A stretch of 64,000 bases of DNA from Herbiconiux solani NBRC 106740 (GTDB taxonomy: Bacteria; Actinomycetota; Actinomycetes; Actinomycetales; Microbacteriaceae): contig NZ_BCST01000006.1 of assembly GCF_001571005.1 (NCBI RefSeq), forward strand, positions 248,001-312,000, written 5' to 3'. The position numbers and the translations under genes are program-made. The notes beneath the pieces are model-generated. The model saw nothing but the letters and a program-made list of their open reading frames with translations, was not told where the DNA came from and made no database searches. Positions 17,341-25,318 of this stretch are shown here, in pieces (position 1 is the first letter of the stretch; each line of letters begins with the position of its first letter).

Positions 17341-17708
17341 TTCGCGCGGTTCTGCAGCTCGTAGAGCTGGGCGGCCGGGTTGTAGCCGACGGGCTCGGCA
17401 GACTGGTAGGTGAACGAGCCGTTGACCACCGTGATCTGCATGAAGCCCGAGACCCGGTTGTCGCGGGCCAGCAGGAACAACAGGCTGAACAGGAACACCA
17501 CGAAGAAGCCCACGATCGCCAGCACGATCGCCCAGGTCGGGGTGACGCGGTCGACGCGGGTCTGGTCGGTGATGTAGATCTGGGTGCCGGCCAGCGGCAC
17601 GGTTCCCTGGGGCGTCATCAGCCAGTGCTCGGTCATCACGATGTCGCCGAAGCGCACGAGCGGCTGTTCGGTCGACGGACTGCCCGTTCCGGACTGTTCG
17701 AGTGACAT
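17307..17708 (-). CDS. Membrane protein of unknown function
   Basis: 133 residues, not recognised. A polar N-terminal half (VRFGDIVMTEHWLMTPQGTVPLAGTQIYITDQT) resembles a small beta domain. A single strong membrane helix follows (WAIVLAIVGFFVVFLFSLLFLLA), then a C-terminal region with VNGSFTYQSAEPVG. A TAGGGT box about 55 nt upstream and a perfect 7-bp hairpin in the leader (17739-17754) precede the gene. Its last 34 bp overlap the hydrolase gene on the other strand. Confidence 0.65.
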   Translation of the reverse strand: MSLEQSGTGSPSTEQPLVRFGDIVMTEHWLMTPQGTVPLAGTQIYITDQTRVDRVTPTWAIVLAIVGFFVVFLFSLLFLLARDNRVSGFMQITVVNGSFTYQSAEPVGYNPAAQLYELQNRANYARGLIARAA

Positions 17709-17738
17709 GACGGTGTTTCCCCCCGGAGTGATGCGCGA

Positions 17739-17754
17739 TGCTGGGGACCCAGCA
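17739..17754. promoter_or_regulatory. Hairpin or operator in the 5' leader of the small membrane protein gene
   Basis: TGCTGGG and CCCAGCA, perfect 7-bp arms with a 2-nt centre, lie about 30 bp upstream of the start at 17708. They could be a protein-binding palindrome or an RNA hairpin. Confidence 0.35.
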
Positions 17755-17776
17755 CCCCATCGACCCTACCGGGAGC

Positions 17777-18148
17777 TCAGGTGACAGGCGAGAGCAGCAC
17801 CGCGAGACCGGCGACCGTGACGCCGCTGAGGTTCAGCACGATGCCGACCCGGATGCTGAACACCTTCTGCGCGTAGGCCTGGTCGAGTTCGAAGCCCAGC
17901 ACGGGGCAGCCGGCCCAGACCAGCAGGGCGAGCCCGAAGCCCGCGACCACGGCACCGAACCAGAACGCGACCGCGATCGGGAACGGCAGTTCGAAGGGGC
18001 GCCAGCCCGACGCGATGAGGGGCCCGAGGGCGAGCGCGGGGGCGATCATGGCCGCCGCCGTCCAGATGGTGCCGGACCGCATGATCCGCTGCACCTCGAC
18101 GGCGCGGGTGATCACCTGATCGGCGGTGGTGGTCGCGAAGTCAGTCAC
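17777..18148 (-). CDS. Small integral membrane protein of unknown function
   Basis: 123 residues from a GTG start, with three to four hydrophobic segments (IWTAAAMIAPALALGPLIAS, AVAFWFGAVVAGFGLALLVWAG, IVLNLSGVTVAGLAVLL). No family is recognised. It precedes another membrane-protein gene on the same strand, 68 bp away, with a separate TAGGGT box between them, so they need not be one operon. Confidence 0.65.
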   Translation of the reverse strand: MTDFATTTADQVITRAVEVQRIMRSGTIWTAAAMIAPALALGPLIASGWRPFELPFPIAVAFWFGAVVAGFGLALLVWAGCPVLGFELDQAYAQKVFSIRVGIVLNLSGVTVAGLAVLLSPVT

Positions 18149-18230
18149 GATTCCCAGTTCTACTCTTCGCGGTGCGCCGCGGCAATGCCGATCGTTGATT
18201 CAGGTCAACGAGTTTTCGGGGAGCCGGTTC

Positions 18231-19853
18231 TCACTGGTACGAGATGAAGTCCGGCACCGGGTTCACCTGGGTCATCGTCTCCTGCGGCGTGAGCATCGGG
18301 GCGTCCTCGTCGTAGAAGTTCTTCCACCCCCACGCGATGCCGGCGGGGGCGTTCTCGTGCAGCGCGTTCCAGGTCGACTGCTTGTCAGGCTGGGCGCCCT
18401 GGCCGTCGACGTGGATGAGGTACTCCAGCTCGGGACGGGACAGATCCAGCGACGCCCGGTCGCCCACCATCGAGGTGCGGAACTGGTGCAGCACGAACAT
18501 CTTCGGCGGCAGCGCCTTCTCGGCCACCAGGTCGGCGAGCCAGTCGGCCACGGACTCCACCTCGGCCCGGCTGACCGTGCCGATCTGCTCGAGCGGCACC
18601 TGGTCGGGCGCGAGCCGCCACTCGGGGTCGAGGGCGAGCCCGACCCCCGGGTACTCGAGCAGCTTCTGGTAGAGCTTCGCCTGGGTGAGGAAGTCGGTTC
18701 GGCCCGGCTGCAGGTCGAGCACCACGGCGACGCCCGCCGCGGCGGCGGCCTGCACGTAGGGCTCGAGCGCCGAGACGTCGCGCTCGTTCGAGTAGTCGCC
18801 GTCGTCGCCCGCATCTCCGGCGGCCACGGTCGCGATGATCTCGAGGGTCGGGACGACGAGCCGGTCGGAGTAGGGCTGGTACGAGGATGCGAGCTGCTGG
18901 GCACGCGCGATGGTCGCGTCGACGCCCTGCTCGCCGAGCACGCCGAGGACCGGGGCATCCGGCGTGCCGTAGATCGCGACGTAGCGGTGCTCGCCGAAGA
19001 GGCCGAGGCCGCCGCCGGGCACCTCGGCGCCCGATCGGGCGACGCGGACGGCCCAGTCGGCGGCGGACGCGGCGGCGGTCTCAGGGCTGCCGGTGGCGCC
19101 GTCGGCGCCTCGGGCGAAGTCCTCGCCGAGGAAGAGCACGTGCGGAGCGTCGCTCGCCCGCAGGGCGTCGACGAGCTCGGGGGAGTCGAGCAGGCGCTCG
19201 GGCGGATCGGTGATCGCGGTGACCGCGACTCCGGCCGCGCGGGCCGTGGCCGCCGGGGCTGCCGCCGCTCCCGTCTCGGCCGCGCCCTCGGCCAGGGCGA
19301 CGGTGTCGGTCAGGGGCTCGGCGGGTTCGGGCCGCGCCGAGTCGGGTAGCGACGGCTCGTCGGCGAGCGGCACGACCTGGATGTCCGGGTCGGCGGGATC
19401 GAAGGAGCCGGAGCCGGCGATGACGACCGTGCGCACCTCGAGCCGGGCCAGCTCGTCGGCCAGCGCGGAGGAGGATTCCGGCGACGACGATTCCGCCGAC
19501 GGGGTAGCGGTCGGCGAGGCGTCGCCCGCCGGGCTCAGGAGCAGGGGCACGTGCAGGCGCTCGCTCGCCTCGGCTCCCTCGGCGATCGCGGCGTCGTAAC
19601 CCGCCGGGGCGACGACCACGAGCGGCGATCGTTCGAAGAGGGCCGAGCTCGCCGCGATCGCGGCGGCCACGGGATCGGGGGAGGCGAGCACCGTGGTCGC
19701 GTCGGCCGGGGCGGTGGTGACCACGCTGCCGGCCCCGGCATCCGCCGAGGGGCTCGGAGACGCCCCGCCCATCGCGACGCAGGAGCTGAGGAGGAGGCTG
19801 CCGGCGAGGGCGGCGGTCACGGACAGGGCCAGGGTCGATCGCGTTCTCGTCAT
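18231..19853 (-). CDS. Large lipoprotein, possibly cell-wall associated
   Basis: 540 residues from ATG 19853. The N-terminus (RTRSTLALSVTAALAGSLLLSSC) is a lipoprotein signal with the lipobox Cys near residue 25. The first part contains alternating segments such as PLVVVAPAGYDAAI and RTVVIAGSGSFDP that resemble tandem cell-wall-binding type 2 repeats. The second part (SNERDVSALEPYVQAAAAAGVAVVLDLQPG ... LALDPEWRL ... IAWGWKNFYDED) resembles a TIM-barrel hydrolase-like domain. This is inference from motif appearance only. A TAGCCT box 7 nt before the ATG supports this start over the longer frame. Confidence 0.7.
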   Translation of the reverse strand: MTRTRSTLALSVTAALAGSLLLSSCVAMGGASPSPSADAGAGSVVTTAPADATTVLASPDPVAAAIAASSALFERSPLVVVAPAGYDAAIAEGAEASERLHVPLLLSPAGDASPTATPSAESSSPESSSALADELARLEVRTVVIAGSGSFDPADPDIQVVPLADEPSLPDSARPEPAEPLTDTVALAEGAAETGAAAAPAATARAAGVAVTAITDPPERLLDSPELVDALRASDAPHVLFLGEDFARGADGATGSPETAAASAADWAVRVARSGAEVPGGGLGLFGEHRYVAIYGTPDAPVLGVLGEQGVDATIARAQQLASSYQPYSDRLVVPTLEIIATVAAGDAGDDGDYSNERDVSALEPYVQAAAAAGVAVVLDLQPGRTDFLTQAKLYQKLLEYPGVGLALDPEWRLAPDQVPLEQIGTVSRAEVESVADWLADLVAEKALPPKMFVLHQFRTSMVGDRASLDLSRPELEYLIHVDGQGAQPDKQSTWNALHENAPAGIAWGWKNFYDEDAPMLTPQETMTQVNPVPDFISYQ

Positions 19854-19976
19854 CACGTCGAGGCTACGCGAGCCCCCTGACATCGCAACCGGCACTGACA
19901 GCCGGCGCTGGCATCGCGTCCGACGGCGCAGGAGCCTAGCCTGGACGGGAAGGACACCCACGAGGAAAGGATCCCC

Positions 19977-20771
19977 ATGCAGCTCGACCTCAGCGGAAAG
20001 ACGGCGCTGGTCACCGGATCGACCTCCGGCATCGGTCTCGCCATCGCCCACGGACTCGCCAAGGCGGGCGCGACGGTGGTGGTGAACGGCCGCTCGGCCG
20101 ACCGCGTGGCCGACGCGGTCTCGGGGCTGCGGGACGCGCATCCGTCGGTCTCGGTCATGGGCATCGACGCGGACGTCACGACCCAGCCCGGGGTCGACCG
20201 GCTGCTCGCCGAGATCCCCGCGGTCGACGTGCTCGTGAACAACCTCGGCATCTTCGGCGCGGTCCCGGCGCTCGAGATCACCGACGACGAGTGGCGCCGC
20301 TACTTCGACACCAACGTGCTCGCCGCGGCCCGGCTCATCCGCAGCTACCTGCCCGGGATGATCGAGGCCGGCTGGGGACGCGTGATCGACATCGCGAGCG
20401 ACTCGGCCGTCGTGATCCCGGCCGAGATGATCCACTACGGGGTCTCGAAGACCGCCCTGCTCGCGGTCTCGCGGGGCTTCGCCAAGGCGGCCGCGGGAAC
20501 GGGCGTGACCGTGAACTCGGTCATCGCCGGGCCCACCCACACCGGCGGGGTCGAGGACTTCGTCTACGAGCTGGTCGACACGTCCCTCCCCTGGGAGGAG
20601 GCGCAGCGCGAGTTCATGCGGCTGCACCGCCCGCAGTCGCTCCTGCAGCGCCTGATCGAGCCGGAGGAGATCGCCAACATGGTGGTCTACCTCGCCTCGC
20701 CGCTGGCCTCGGCGACCACGGGCGGCGCGCTGCGGGTCGACGGCGGGTACGTCGACTCGATCCTGCCCTGA
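19977..20771 (+). CDS. SDR family oxidoreductase
   Basis: 264 residues, classical short-chain dehydrogenase. Cofactor motif TGSTSGIG at residues 14-21, NNLG near 86, catalytic Ser in IASDSAV, the YGVSK Tyr-Lys pair, and the C-terminal GGALRVDGGY. The Asn-Gly-Arg after the second strand (VVNGRSADR) favours NADP. The substrate is unknown. An AAAGGA Shine-Dalgarno precedes the ATG. It is divergent from the large lipoprotein. Confidence 0.93.
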   Translation: MQLDLSGKTALVTGSTSGIGLAIAHGLAKAGATVVVNGRSADRVADAVSGLRDAHPSVSVMGIDADVTTQPGVDRLLAEIPAVDVLVNNLGIFGAVPALEITDDEWRRYFDTNVLAAARLIRSYLPGMIEAGWGRVIDIASDSAVVIPAEMIHYGVSKTALLAVSRGFAKAAAGTGVTVNSVIAGPTHTGGVEDFVYELVDTSLPWEEAQREFMRLHRPQSLLQRLIEPEEIANMVVYLASPLASATTGGALRVDGGYVDSILP

Positions 20772-20848
20772 CGCCGGGCGCGCCCTGAGGCCGGGCCTGC
20801 CCTGACCCGGCGTGCCGGAGGGCTCCGGCCCGATGCCAGACTGAGGGC

Positions 20849-21787
20849 ATGACGGATGCCGGCCCCCGCGCCCCCGGTCGCGGTCCGGTCGTGATCGCGA
20901 CCGTGTCGCTTCTCGCGGCCACCCTGTTCTGGGCCGGCAACTACGTCGTCGGCGCGGCCGCGGTGGCGGCGCTCGACCCGATCAGCCTCGTCTTCCTGCG
21001 CTGGGCCTTCGCCGCCCTGCCGCTCGTCGCGGTCGCCCAGCTGGTCGAGCGCCCGCGCTGGCGCGAGGTGCTCCGGGCCTGGCCGTGGCTGCTCGCCCTC
21101 ACCGCCACGGGGCTCCTCGGGTACACCCTGCTGCTCTACACGGCGCTGCAGTTCACCGATCCGTTCAACGCGTCGCTGATCAACGCCTTCAACCCGGCGC
21201 TGATCAGCATCGCGGCCGTGCTGTTCCTGCACGAGCGGCTTCGCGTCTCGGCGGTCGTGGGAATCGTGCTGGCGCTGGTCGGGGTGCTCATCATCCTCAG
21301 CCGCGGCAGCCTGGAGACGCTGCTGGGCGGCGGCTTCGGGATCGGCGACGTCTTCATGGTGGGCGCGATCCTGGCCTGGACCGCCTACACCGTGCTCGGC
21401 CGGCGCGCGCCGCGGCTGCCCGCGATCACCTCCACCGCCGTGCAGGCCGTGATCGCGACCGTCGTGCTGGCCCCGGTCGTGCTCCTCACCGGCGGACCGG
21501 CGCTGCCCTCCGCGCCCGAAACCTGGTGGGCGCTGGCGTTCATCGTGGTCTTCCCCTCGGTGCTGTCGTACCTGCTCTGGAACCGGGCGCTCGCCGTCAT
21601 CCCCCCGGCCCGGGCCGGCGTCTTCCTCAACCTGATCACCGTCTTCACCGCGGTGCTGACCCTGCTGGCCGGCCAGCCGTTCACCGCGGCGCAGGTGATC
21701 GGCGGCGTGATCGTGCTCGGCGGGGTCGCGCTCGCGAACGCGCAGGCGTTCCGCACCCGGCGCCCGGTCGGGCCGCCGGGCGGTTAG
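20849..21787 (+). CDS. DMT superfamily (EamA domain) transporter
   Basis: 312 residues with ten predicted helices in two EamA repeats, the usual exporter arrangement. Typical blocks are LFWAGNYVVG at the N-terminus, DPISLVFLRWAFA, and in the second half FPSVLSYLLWNRAL and RAGVFLNLITVFTAVL. The substrate is unknown. CAGACT lies exactly 6 nt upstream of the ATG. The next small gene begins 9 bp after the stop and may use a promoter overlapping this stop codon. Confidence 0.92.
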   Translation: MTDAGPRAPGRGPVVIATVSLLAATLFWAGNYVVGAAAVAALDPISLVFLRWAFAALPLVAVAQLVERPRWREVLRAWPWLLALTATGLLGYTLLLYTALQFTDPFNASLINAFNPALISIAAVLFLHERLRVSAVVGIVLALVGVLIILSRGSLETLLGGGFGIGDVFMVGAILAWTAYTVLGRRAPRLPAITSTAVQAVIATVVLAPVVLLTGGPALPSAPETWWALAFIVVFPSVLSYLLWNRALAVIPPARAGVFLNLITVFTAVLTLLAGQPFTAAQVIGGVIVLGGVALANAQAFRTRRPVGPPGG

Positions 21788-21790
21788 GGT
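21785..21790 (+). promoter_or_regulatory. Predicted leaderless -10 box overlapping the EamA stop codon
   Basis: TAGGGT shares its TAG with the EamA stop and ends exactly 6 nt before the ATG at 21797, so the small membrane protein could be transcribed separately without a leader. Confidence 0.45.
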
Positions 21791-21796
21791 CGAGCC

Positions 21797-22198
21797 ATGG
21801 GGGAACGGGACGAGCCGCTTACGGATGCTGCGGACAGGGGTGTGGAGCGCCGGGAGTCCGCCTGGGAGCTGCCGCTGACCTGGTTGCGCGAGGAGAAGTT
21901 CTGGCGCGACATCCTGACCCGCGTGGTGGCGGGCGTGCTCACCGCGGCGATCATCTACCTCGGCGCGCTGCTGCTCGGCTATCTGCACACGCCCGAGCTC
22001 GGGGCCACCGTGCTGCTCGCGCTCGGCATCGCCGGCGCCCTGCTGCTGCTCGCGATCGCGGGTGCCGTGCTGCGTTCGGTGCTGCGGCGGCCGGCCGGGA
22101 GCCCGCTGCCGGTCGGACGGATCGTCGTGATCGTCATCCTGGGAATCGCCGCCGTCGCCCTGATCGTGGGGGTCGTCTCGGACGTCGTCGGTCGCTGA
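21797..22198 (+). CDS. Small two-helix membrane protein
   Basis: 133 residues, unrecognised. An acidic N-terminus is followed by VVAGVLTAAIIYLGALLLGYL and LLALGIAGALLLLAIAGAVL, then a short basic loop (RSVLRRPAGSPLPVGR) and a third hydrophobic segment ending the protein. A GC-rich hairpin follows the stop. Confidence 0.7.
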   Translation: MGERDEPLTDAADRGVERRESAWELPLTWLREEKFWRDILTRVVAGVLTAAIIYLGALLLGYLHTPELGATVLLALGIAGALLLLAIAGAVLRSVLRRPAGSPLPVGRIVVIVILGIAAVALIVGVVSDVVGR

Positions 22199-22217
22199 CG
22201 AGCGTCGGGAACGCGGA

Positions 22218-22254
22218 ACGCCCGCCCCGCTCCGTGAGGAGTCGGGACGGGCGT
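22218..22254. terminator. Hairpin terminator candidate
   Basis: Arms ACGCCCGCCCCGCTC and GAGTCGGGACGGGCGT pair with few mismatches. The site sits between the convergent small membrane protein and amidase genes, so it may serve both. No T-run follows, common for actinobacterial terminators. Confidence 0.55.
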
Positions 22255-22285
22255 CCTGCTGCGATGGCTGACCGAGCCGGCCGGC

Positions 22286-24190
22286 TCAGCCCAGTGGCCC
22301 GTACAGCGCGGGCGTGGTGCGCGCGTGCGTGGCCTGCTCGAAGGCGTAGCCGAGCCCGATGATCGTGCTCTCGGCGTAGTCACGGCCGAGGAACTCCAGG
22401 TTCACCCCGCCCCCGGTGACCGTGTTGTCGGCCGCGATCGCCTGGCCCATCGGCACCGTGATCGCGGGCATCCCGGTGTTCGGGCTCAGCCGCATGTTGG
22501 TGCTGTAGGTGCCGTAGGGCGTGCCGGACGGGTAGATGAGGGCATCCAGGTTCTGGGTGTCCATCAGCTGCGTCACGTAGGCCTTGCCGGTGGCGATCTG
22601 CGTGGTGTGCGAACCGGCAGGGCCCGCCCACGCCTGGTAGGCATCCTCGGTCACCGCGTTGCGCTGGTTGTAGATCGAGGTGCGCGAGGTGACGAAGTTG
22701 CCCGAGGCGATGATGTCGCCGAGCGTGCGCGGCACGACGTTCGCCGAGAGGTGGTTCTGGATGTACGTGTTCAGGTCGTGCTTGAACTCGTTCGTCGAGC
22801 CGCTGCCCTCGTTGAGGATCTTGTTGAACGGGTCGGTCGAGGCGGTCGAAACCGTGATCGGCACCACCGTCGCGCCCTGCGCCTCGAGCGTCGCGACCGA
22901 CTGGTTGAACAGGCGGAGCGTGGTGGCGTTCGTGCTGACCATCGAGGTGACGTAGCCGATCCGCTTGCCCGCGAGGGCCGTCGGGTCGAGGGCCGCCGTG
23001 TAGGAGTCCGGCACCTTGCCGATCTGCGCCGAGGTCGCCGGGTCGGCCGGGTCGACCCCGGTGACCGCGTCGAGGGCCACCGCGGCGTCGGTCACGCTGC
23101 GCGCGATCGGGCCGCCGGTGTCCTGCGACAGCGCGAGCGGGATGATCCCGTCACGGCTGGTGAGGCCCACGGTGGGCCGGATGCCGACGAGCTGGTTGTA
23201 CGTCGAGGGCACCCGGATCGAGCCGCCCGTGTCGGTGCCGAAGCCGATCCCGGCGAGGTTCGCCGAGATCGCCGCACCCGTTCCACCGCTCGAACCGCCC
23301 GCGGTCTTCGTGGTGTTGTACGGGCTCGCGACCAGCGAGGTCAGCTGCTTGCCGGTGGCGTCCACCCCCTGGAACGAGGTGTACTCCGAGACGAAGCCGT
23401 AGGCGAACTCGTCCAGGCTCGCCTTGGCGAGGATGACGGCGCCCGCGTCGCGAAGCCCCGTGACCATGGCCGCATCCGTCGTCGGCTGGTTGGCGTTCCA
23501 GCAGGCGCAGCCACCGGTGGTCGGCATGTCGGTGGTGTCGTAGTTGTCCTTCAGCGCGATCGGCACACCGAGCAGCAGGCTGGTCATGCCCGAGCTCGCA
23601 CGGGTCGCATCGGCCGCCGCGGCGACCTGGAGGGCGGCGGCGTTCGTCGTGATGATCGAGTTCAGCGCCCGGCCGCCCTGGCCGGCGTCGACGACCGTCT
23701 TGTCGTACGCGGCGATGCGGTCGAGGTAGTCCTGGGTCAGCTCGACCGAGGTGATCACCCCGGCGTTCATCGCGGCCTGCATGTCGATGGCCGAGGCCTC
23801 GACGAGCTGGAACGGGCCGTCGTCGTAGACCATGCGGCTTGAGACGGCGGCCAGGTCGCTGACCGTGATCGTGCCGTCCGCATCCACGTCGGCGGGGGCG
23901 ACCGCGCTCCAGTCGGCGCTCGCCGCGGTGGCACCGAGGTGCGCCGAGACGACGTCGAGGTCGGCGGTCGTCACCTGGCGGTCGCCGGTGACGTCGAGCT
24001 CGGTGTAGAACGGCGCCAGCAGGGGAGCCGCCGAGCCGGGGGCGGCGGCGGTGGCTGCGGTAGAGGCAGCGGCGGGTGCGGCGCCCAGCTCGGCCGCGCC
24101 GGCCGGGACCGCGACGAGCGTGCCGAGGGCGAGGGTGGAGATGAGGCACGTGGCGGCGGCTGCCGCGGTGCGGACGCGTCGTGGGTTCAC
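22286..24190 (-). CDS. Secreted amidase (amidase-signature family) with N-terminal dockerin
   Basis: 634 residues from GTG 24190. Order: signal peptide (about 1-33, ending near PAGAAELG); dockerin type I (about 62-119) with two calcium loops DVTGDRQVTTADLDVV and DVDADGTITVSDLAAV; then an amidase-signature domain to the end. The Ser-cisSer-Lys triad is visible: Lys214 (ALKDNYD), Ser300 (TAGGSSGG) and Ser324 (GTDTGGSIRVPS), with spacing as in the family. The enzyme would hydrolyse amide bonds outside the cell. GAGGAA lies 7 nt before the GTG; an alternative ATG at 24271 overlaps the upstream stop (ATGA) and would add 27 Pro/Ser/Arg-rich residues. The cohesin gene lies directly upstream. Confidence 0.9.
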   Translation of the reverse strand: MNPRRVRTAAAAATCLISTLALGTLVAVPAGAAELGAAPAAASTAATAAAPGSAAPLLAPFYTELDVTGDRQVTTADLDVVSAHLGATAASADWSAVAPADVDADGTITVSDLAAVSSRMVYDDGPFQLVEASAIDMQAAMNAGVITSVELTQDYLDRIAAYDKTVVDAGQGGRALNSIITTNAAALQVAAAADATRASSGMTSLLLGVPIALKDNYDTTDMPTTGGCACWNANQPTTDAAMVTGLRDAGAVILAKASLDEFAYGFVSEYTSFQGVDATGKQLTSLVASPYNTTKTAGGSSGGTGAAISANLAGIGFGTDTGGSIRVPSTYNQLVGIRPTVGLTSRDGIIPLALSQDTGGPIARSVTDAAVALDAVTGVDPADPATSAQIGKVPDSYTAALDPTALAGKRIGYVTSMVSTNATTLRLFNQSVATLEAQGATVVPITVSTASTDPFNKILNEGSGSTNEFKHDLNTYIQNHLSANVVPRTLGDIIASGNFVTSRTSIYNQRNAVTEDAYQAWAGPAGSHTTQIATGKAYVTQLMDTQNLDALIYPSGTPYGTYSTNMRLSPNTGMPAITVPMGQAIAADNTVTGGGVNLEFLGRDYAESTIIGLGYAFEQATHARTTPALYGPLG

Positions 24191-24267
24191 GGATCGGTTC
24201 CTCGGGCTGGAAGGGCGGGAAGGGCTGGAGGGGCGGGAAGGATGGCCGGGGGCCGGCGGCAGGATGC

Positions 24268-24999
24268 TCATCGCGCGCTCGCAGCCCGGCGCCGGAGCAC
24301 CACGACCAGGCCGACGGCGAGGGCCGCCACGGCGAACACGATGAGACCGCCGACGCCGAAGCCGGTCAGCGCGAGCGAGCCGCTGTCCGACGAGGCGACC
24401 GCGGCAGGGGTCGCGGTGGCGGTCGGGGCGTCACTGGGCGTGGGGCTCGGCGTCGCGGTGGGCGACGTGGTCGGGGGAGTCGTCGGCGGCACGGTCGGCG
24501 CCGCGGCGATGTCGATCGCGGCGGCCGGGGTCGCGGGGATGACGGTGCCGGCGCCCGATCCGTCGACCAGCGTCACGTGGGCGGTGACGGTCGCGTCGCC
24601 GGCGGCGAGTGTCGTCAGCTTCACGGATGCGGCCAGGTCGCCCGAGAGCGCGGGCGAGGTGCCGAGTCGCGTCTGCAGCAGGGTCACCTTTCCGTCTCCG
24701 GTGACGGCCGAGAGGTAGCCGCCGGCCGGACCGGTCTCGGTGTCGGCCTGGTAGGCGAGGAGGGCCGGGTCGAAGTCGAGCTCGATCTGGTAGGCGAAGA
24801 CGTCGGCGGTGCCGGCGAGGCCGATGGTGACGTCGACGGGGGCGCCGACGGTGACCGCGGGGGTCACATCCAGGTCGACGGGCACGGGTGCCGGTGCGGC
24901 GACGGCCGCCTGGGCGCCGAGGAAGGAGAGGCCGAGGGCGAGTCCGCCGGCCAGAGCGGCCGCTCGGATCCGCCGGCGGCGGGTCGGGTTTTCATGCAT
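24268..24999 (-). CDS. Wall-anchored single-cohesin surface protein
   Basis: 243 residues. Order: basic signal peptide (1-34), one cohesin-like module (about 39-165: VTVGAPVDVTIGLAG, FAYQIELDFDPALLAYQ, LAAGDATVTAHVTLVDG), a Pro/Thr linker (about 168-200), LALTG at 209-213, a membrane helix and an RRR tail. LAxTG is the motif of class E sortases in high-GC Gram-positives, so the protein should be covalently wall-bound, displaying the cohesin. Its partner is very likely the dockerin-bearing amidase directly downstream on the same strand. The 319-bp gap upstream separates it from the divergent GH92 gene. Confidence 0.85.
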   Translation of the reverse strand: MHENPTRRRRIRAAALAGGLALGLSFLGAQAAVAAPAPVPVDLDVTPAVTVGAPVDVTIGLAGTADVFAYQIELDFDPALLAYQADTETGPAGGYLSAVTGDGKVTLLQTRLGTSPALSGDLAASVKLTTLAAGDATVTAHVTLVDGSGAGTVIPATPAAAIDIAAAPTVPPTTPPTTSPTATPSPTPSDAPTATATPAAVASSDSGSLALTGFGVGGLIVFAVAALAVGLVVVLRRRAASAR

Positions 25000-25318
25000 C
25001 AGGACGTCGTCCCACTTTCGCTGGTCGGGAACGGGGCTCCGGCAGGTGCGCCGGCGCTCGGAACGCAGGAGAACGCGGCGCGACGGAGCACCCCGCCGGA
25101 GCCGGGTGGAGAACGTCGGTGAAGGGAGCTCACCGCGGAGCGAACCAGGAGCGAACCGCTCGTGGATGGTGCAGGAGACCCCACGCTAACGACGTCCGGG
25201 CACTGCGTGGTTTCGCGGATATTTCGGCTGTGTTAACGACACGCCGCATTGCCATTGACAACGTTGACACATCAGTGTTTGCTTGGCCGCTGTCTGCTCA
25301 ATGTCGATCGGAGAATAA
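25000..25318. other. Divergent intergenic region between the cohesin and GH92 genes
   Basis: 319 bp without a gene. The GH92-proximal 90 bp is AT-richer than the rest, with two TTGACA hexamers (25255-25260, 25264-25269) and a CAACGTTG core that looks like a LacI-type site. The cohesin-proximal part is GC-rich and I see no clear -10 box or hairpin in it. GGAGAA lies 5 nt before the GH92 GTG. Confidence 0.5.
25254..25270. promoter_or_regulatory. LacI-family-like operator in the GH92 promoter region
   Basis: The centre CAACGTTG (25259-25266) is an 8-bp palindrome with near-symmetric flanks, resembling sites of LacI-type sugar regulators in actinobacteria. It overlaps the candidate -35 hexamers, so a repressor there could make GH92 inducible by sugar. 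No LacI gene is in the window. Confidence 0.4.

Noticed and set aside
22286-24999. A true cellulosome
   Set aside because: Only one cohesin and one dockerin enzyme are present, with no cellulase, scaffoldin or cellulose-binding module nearby. A single-enzyme display unit fits better.
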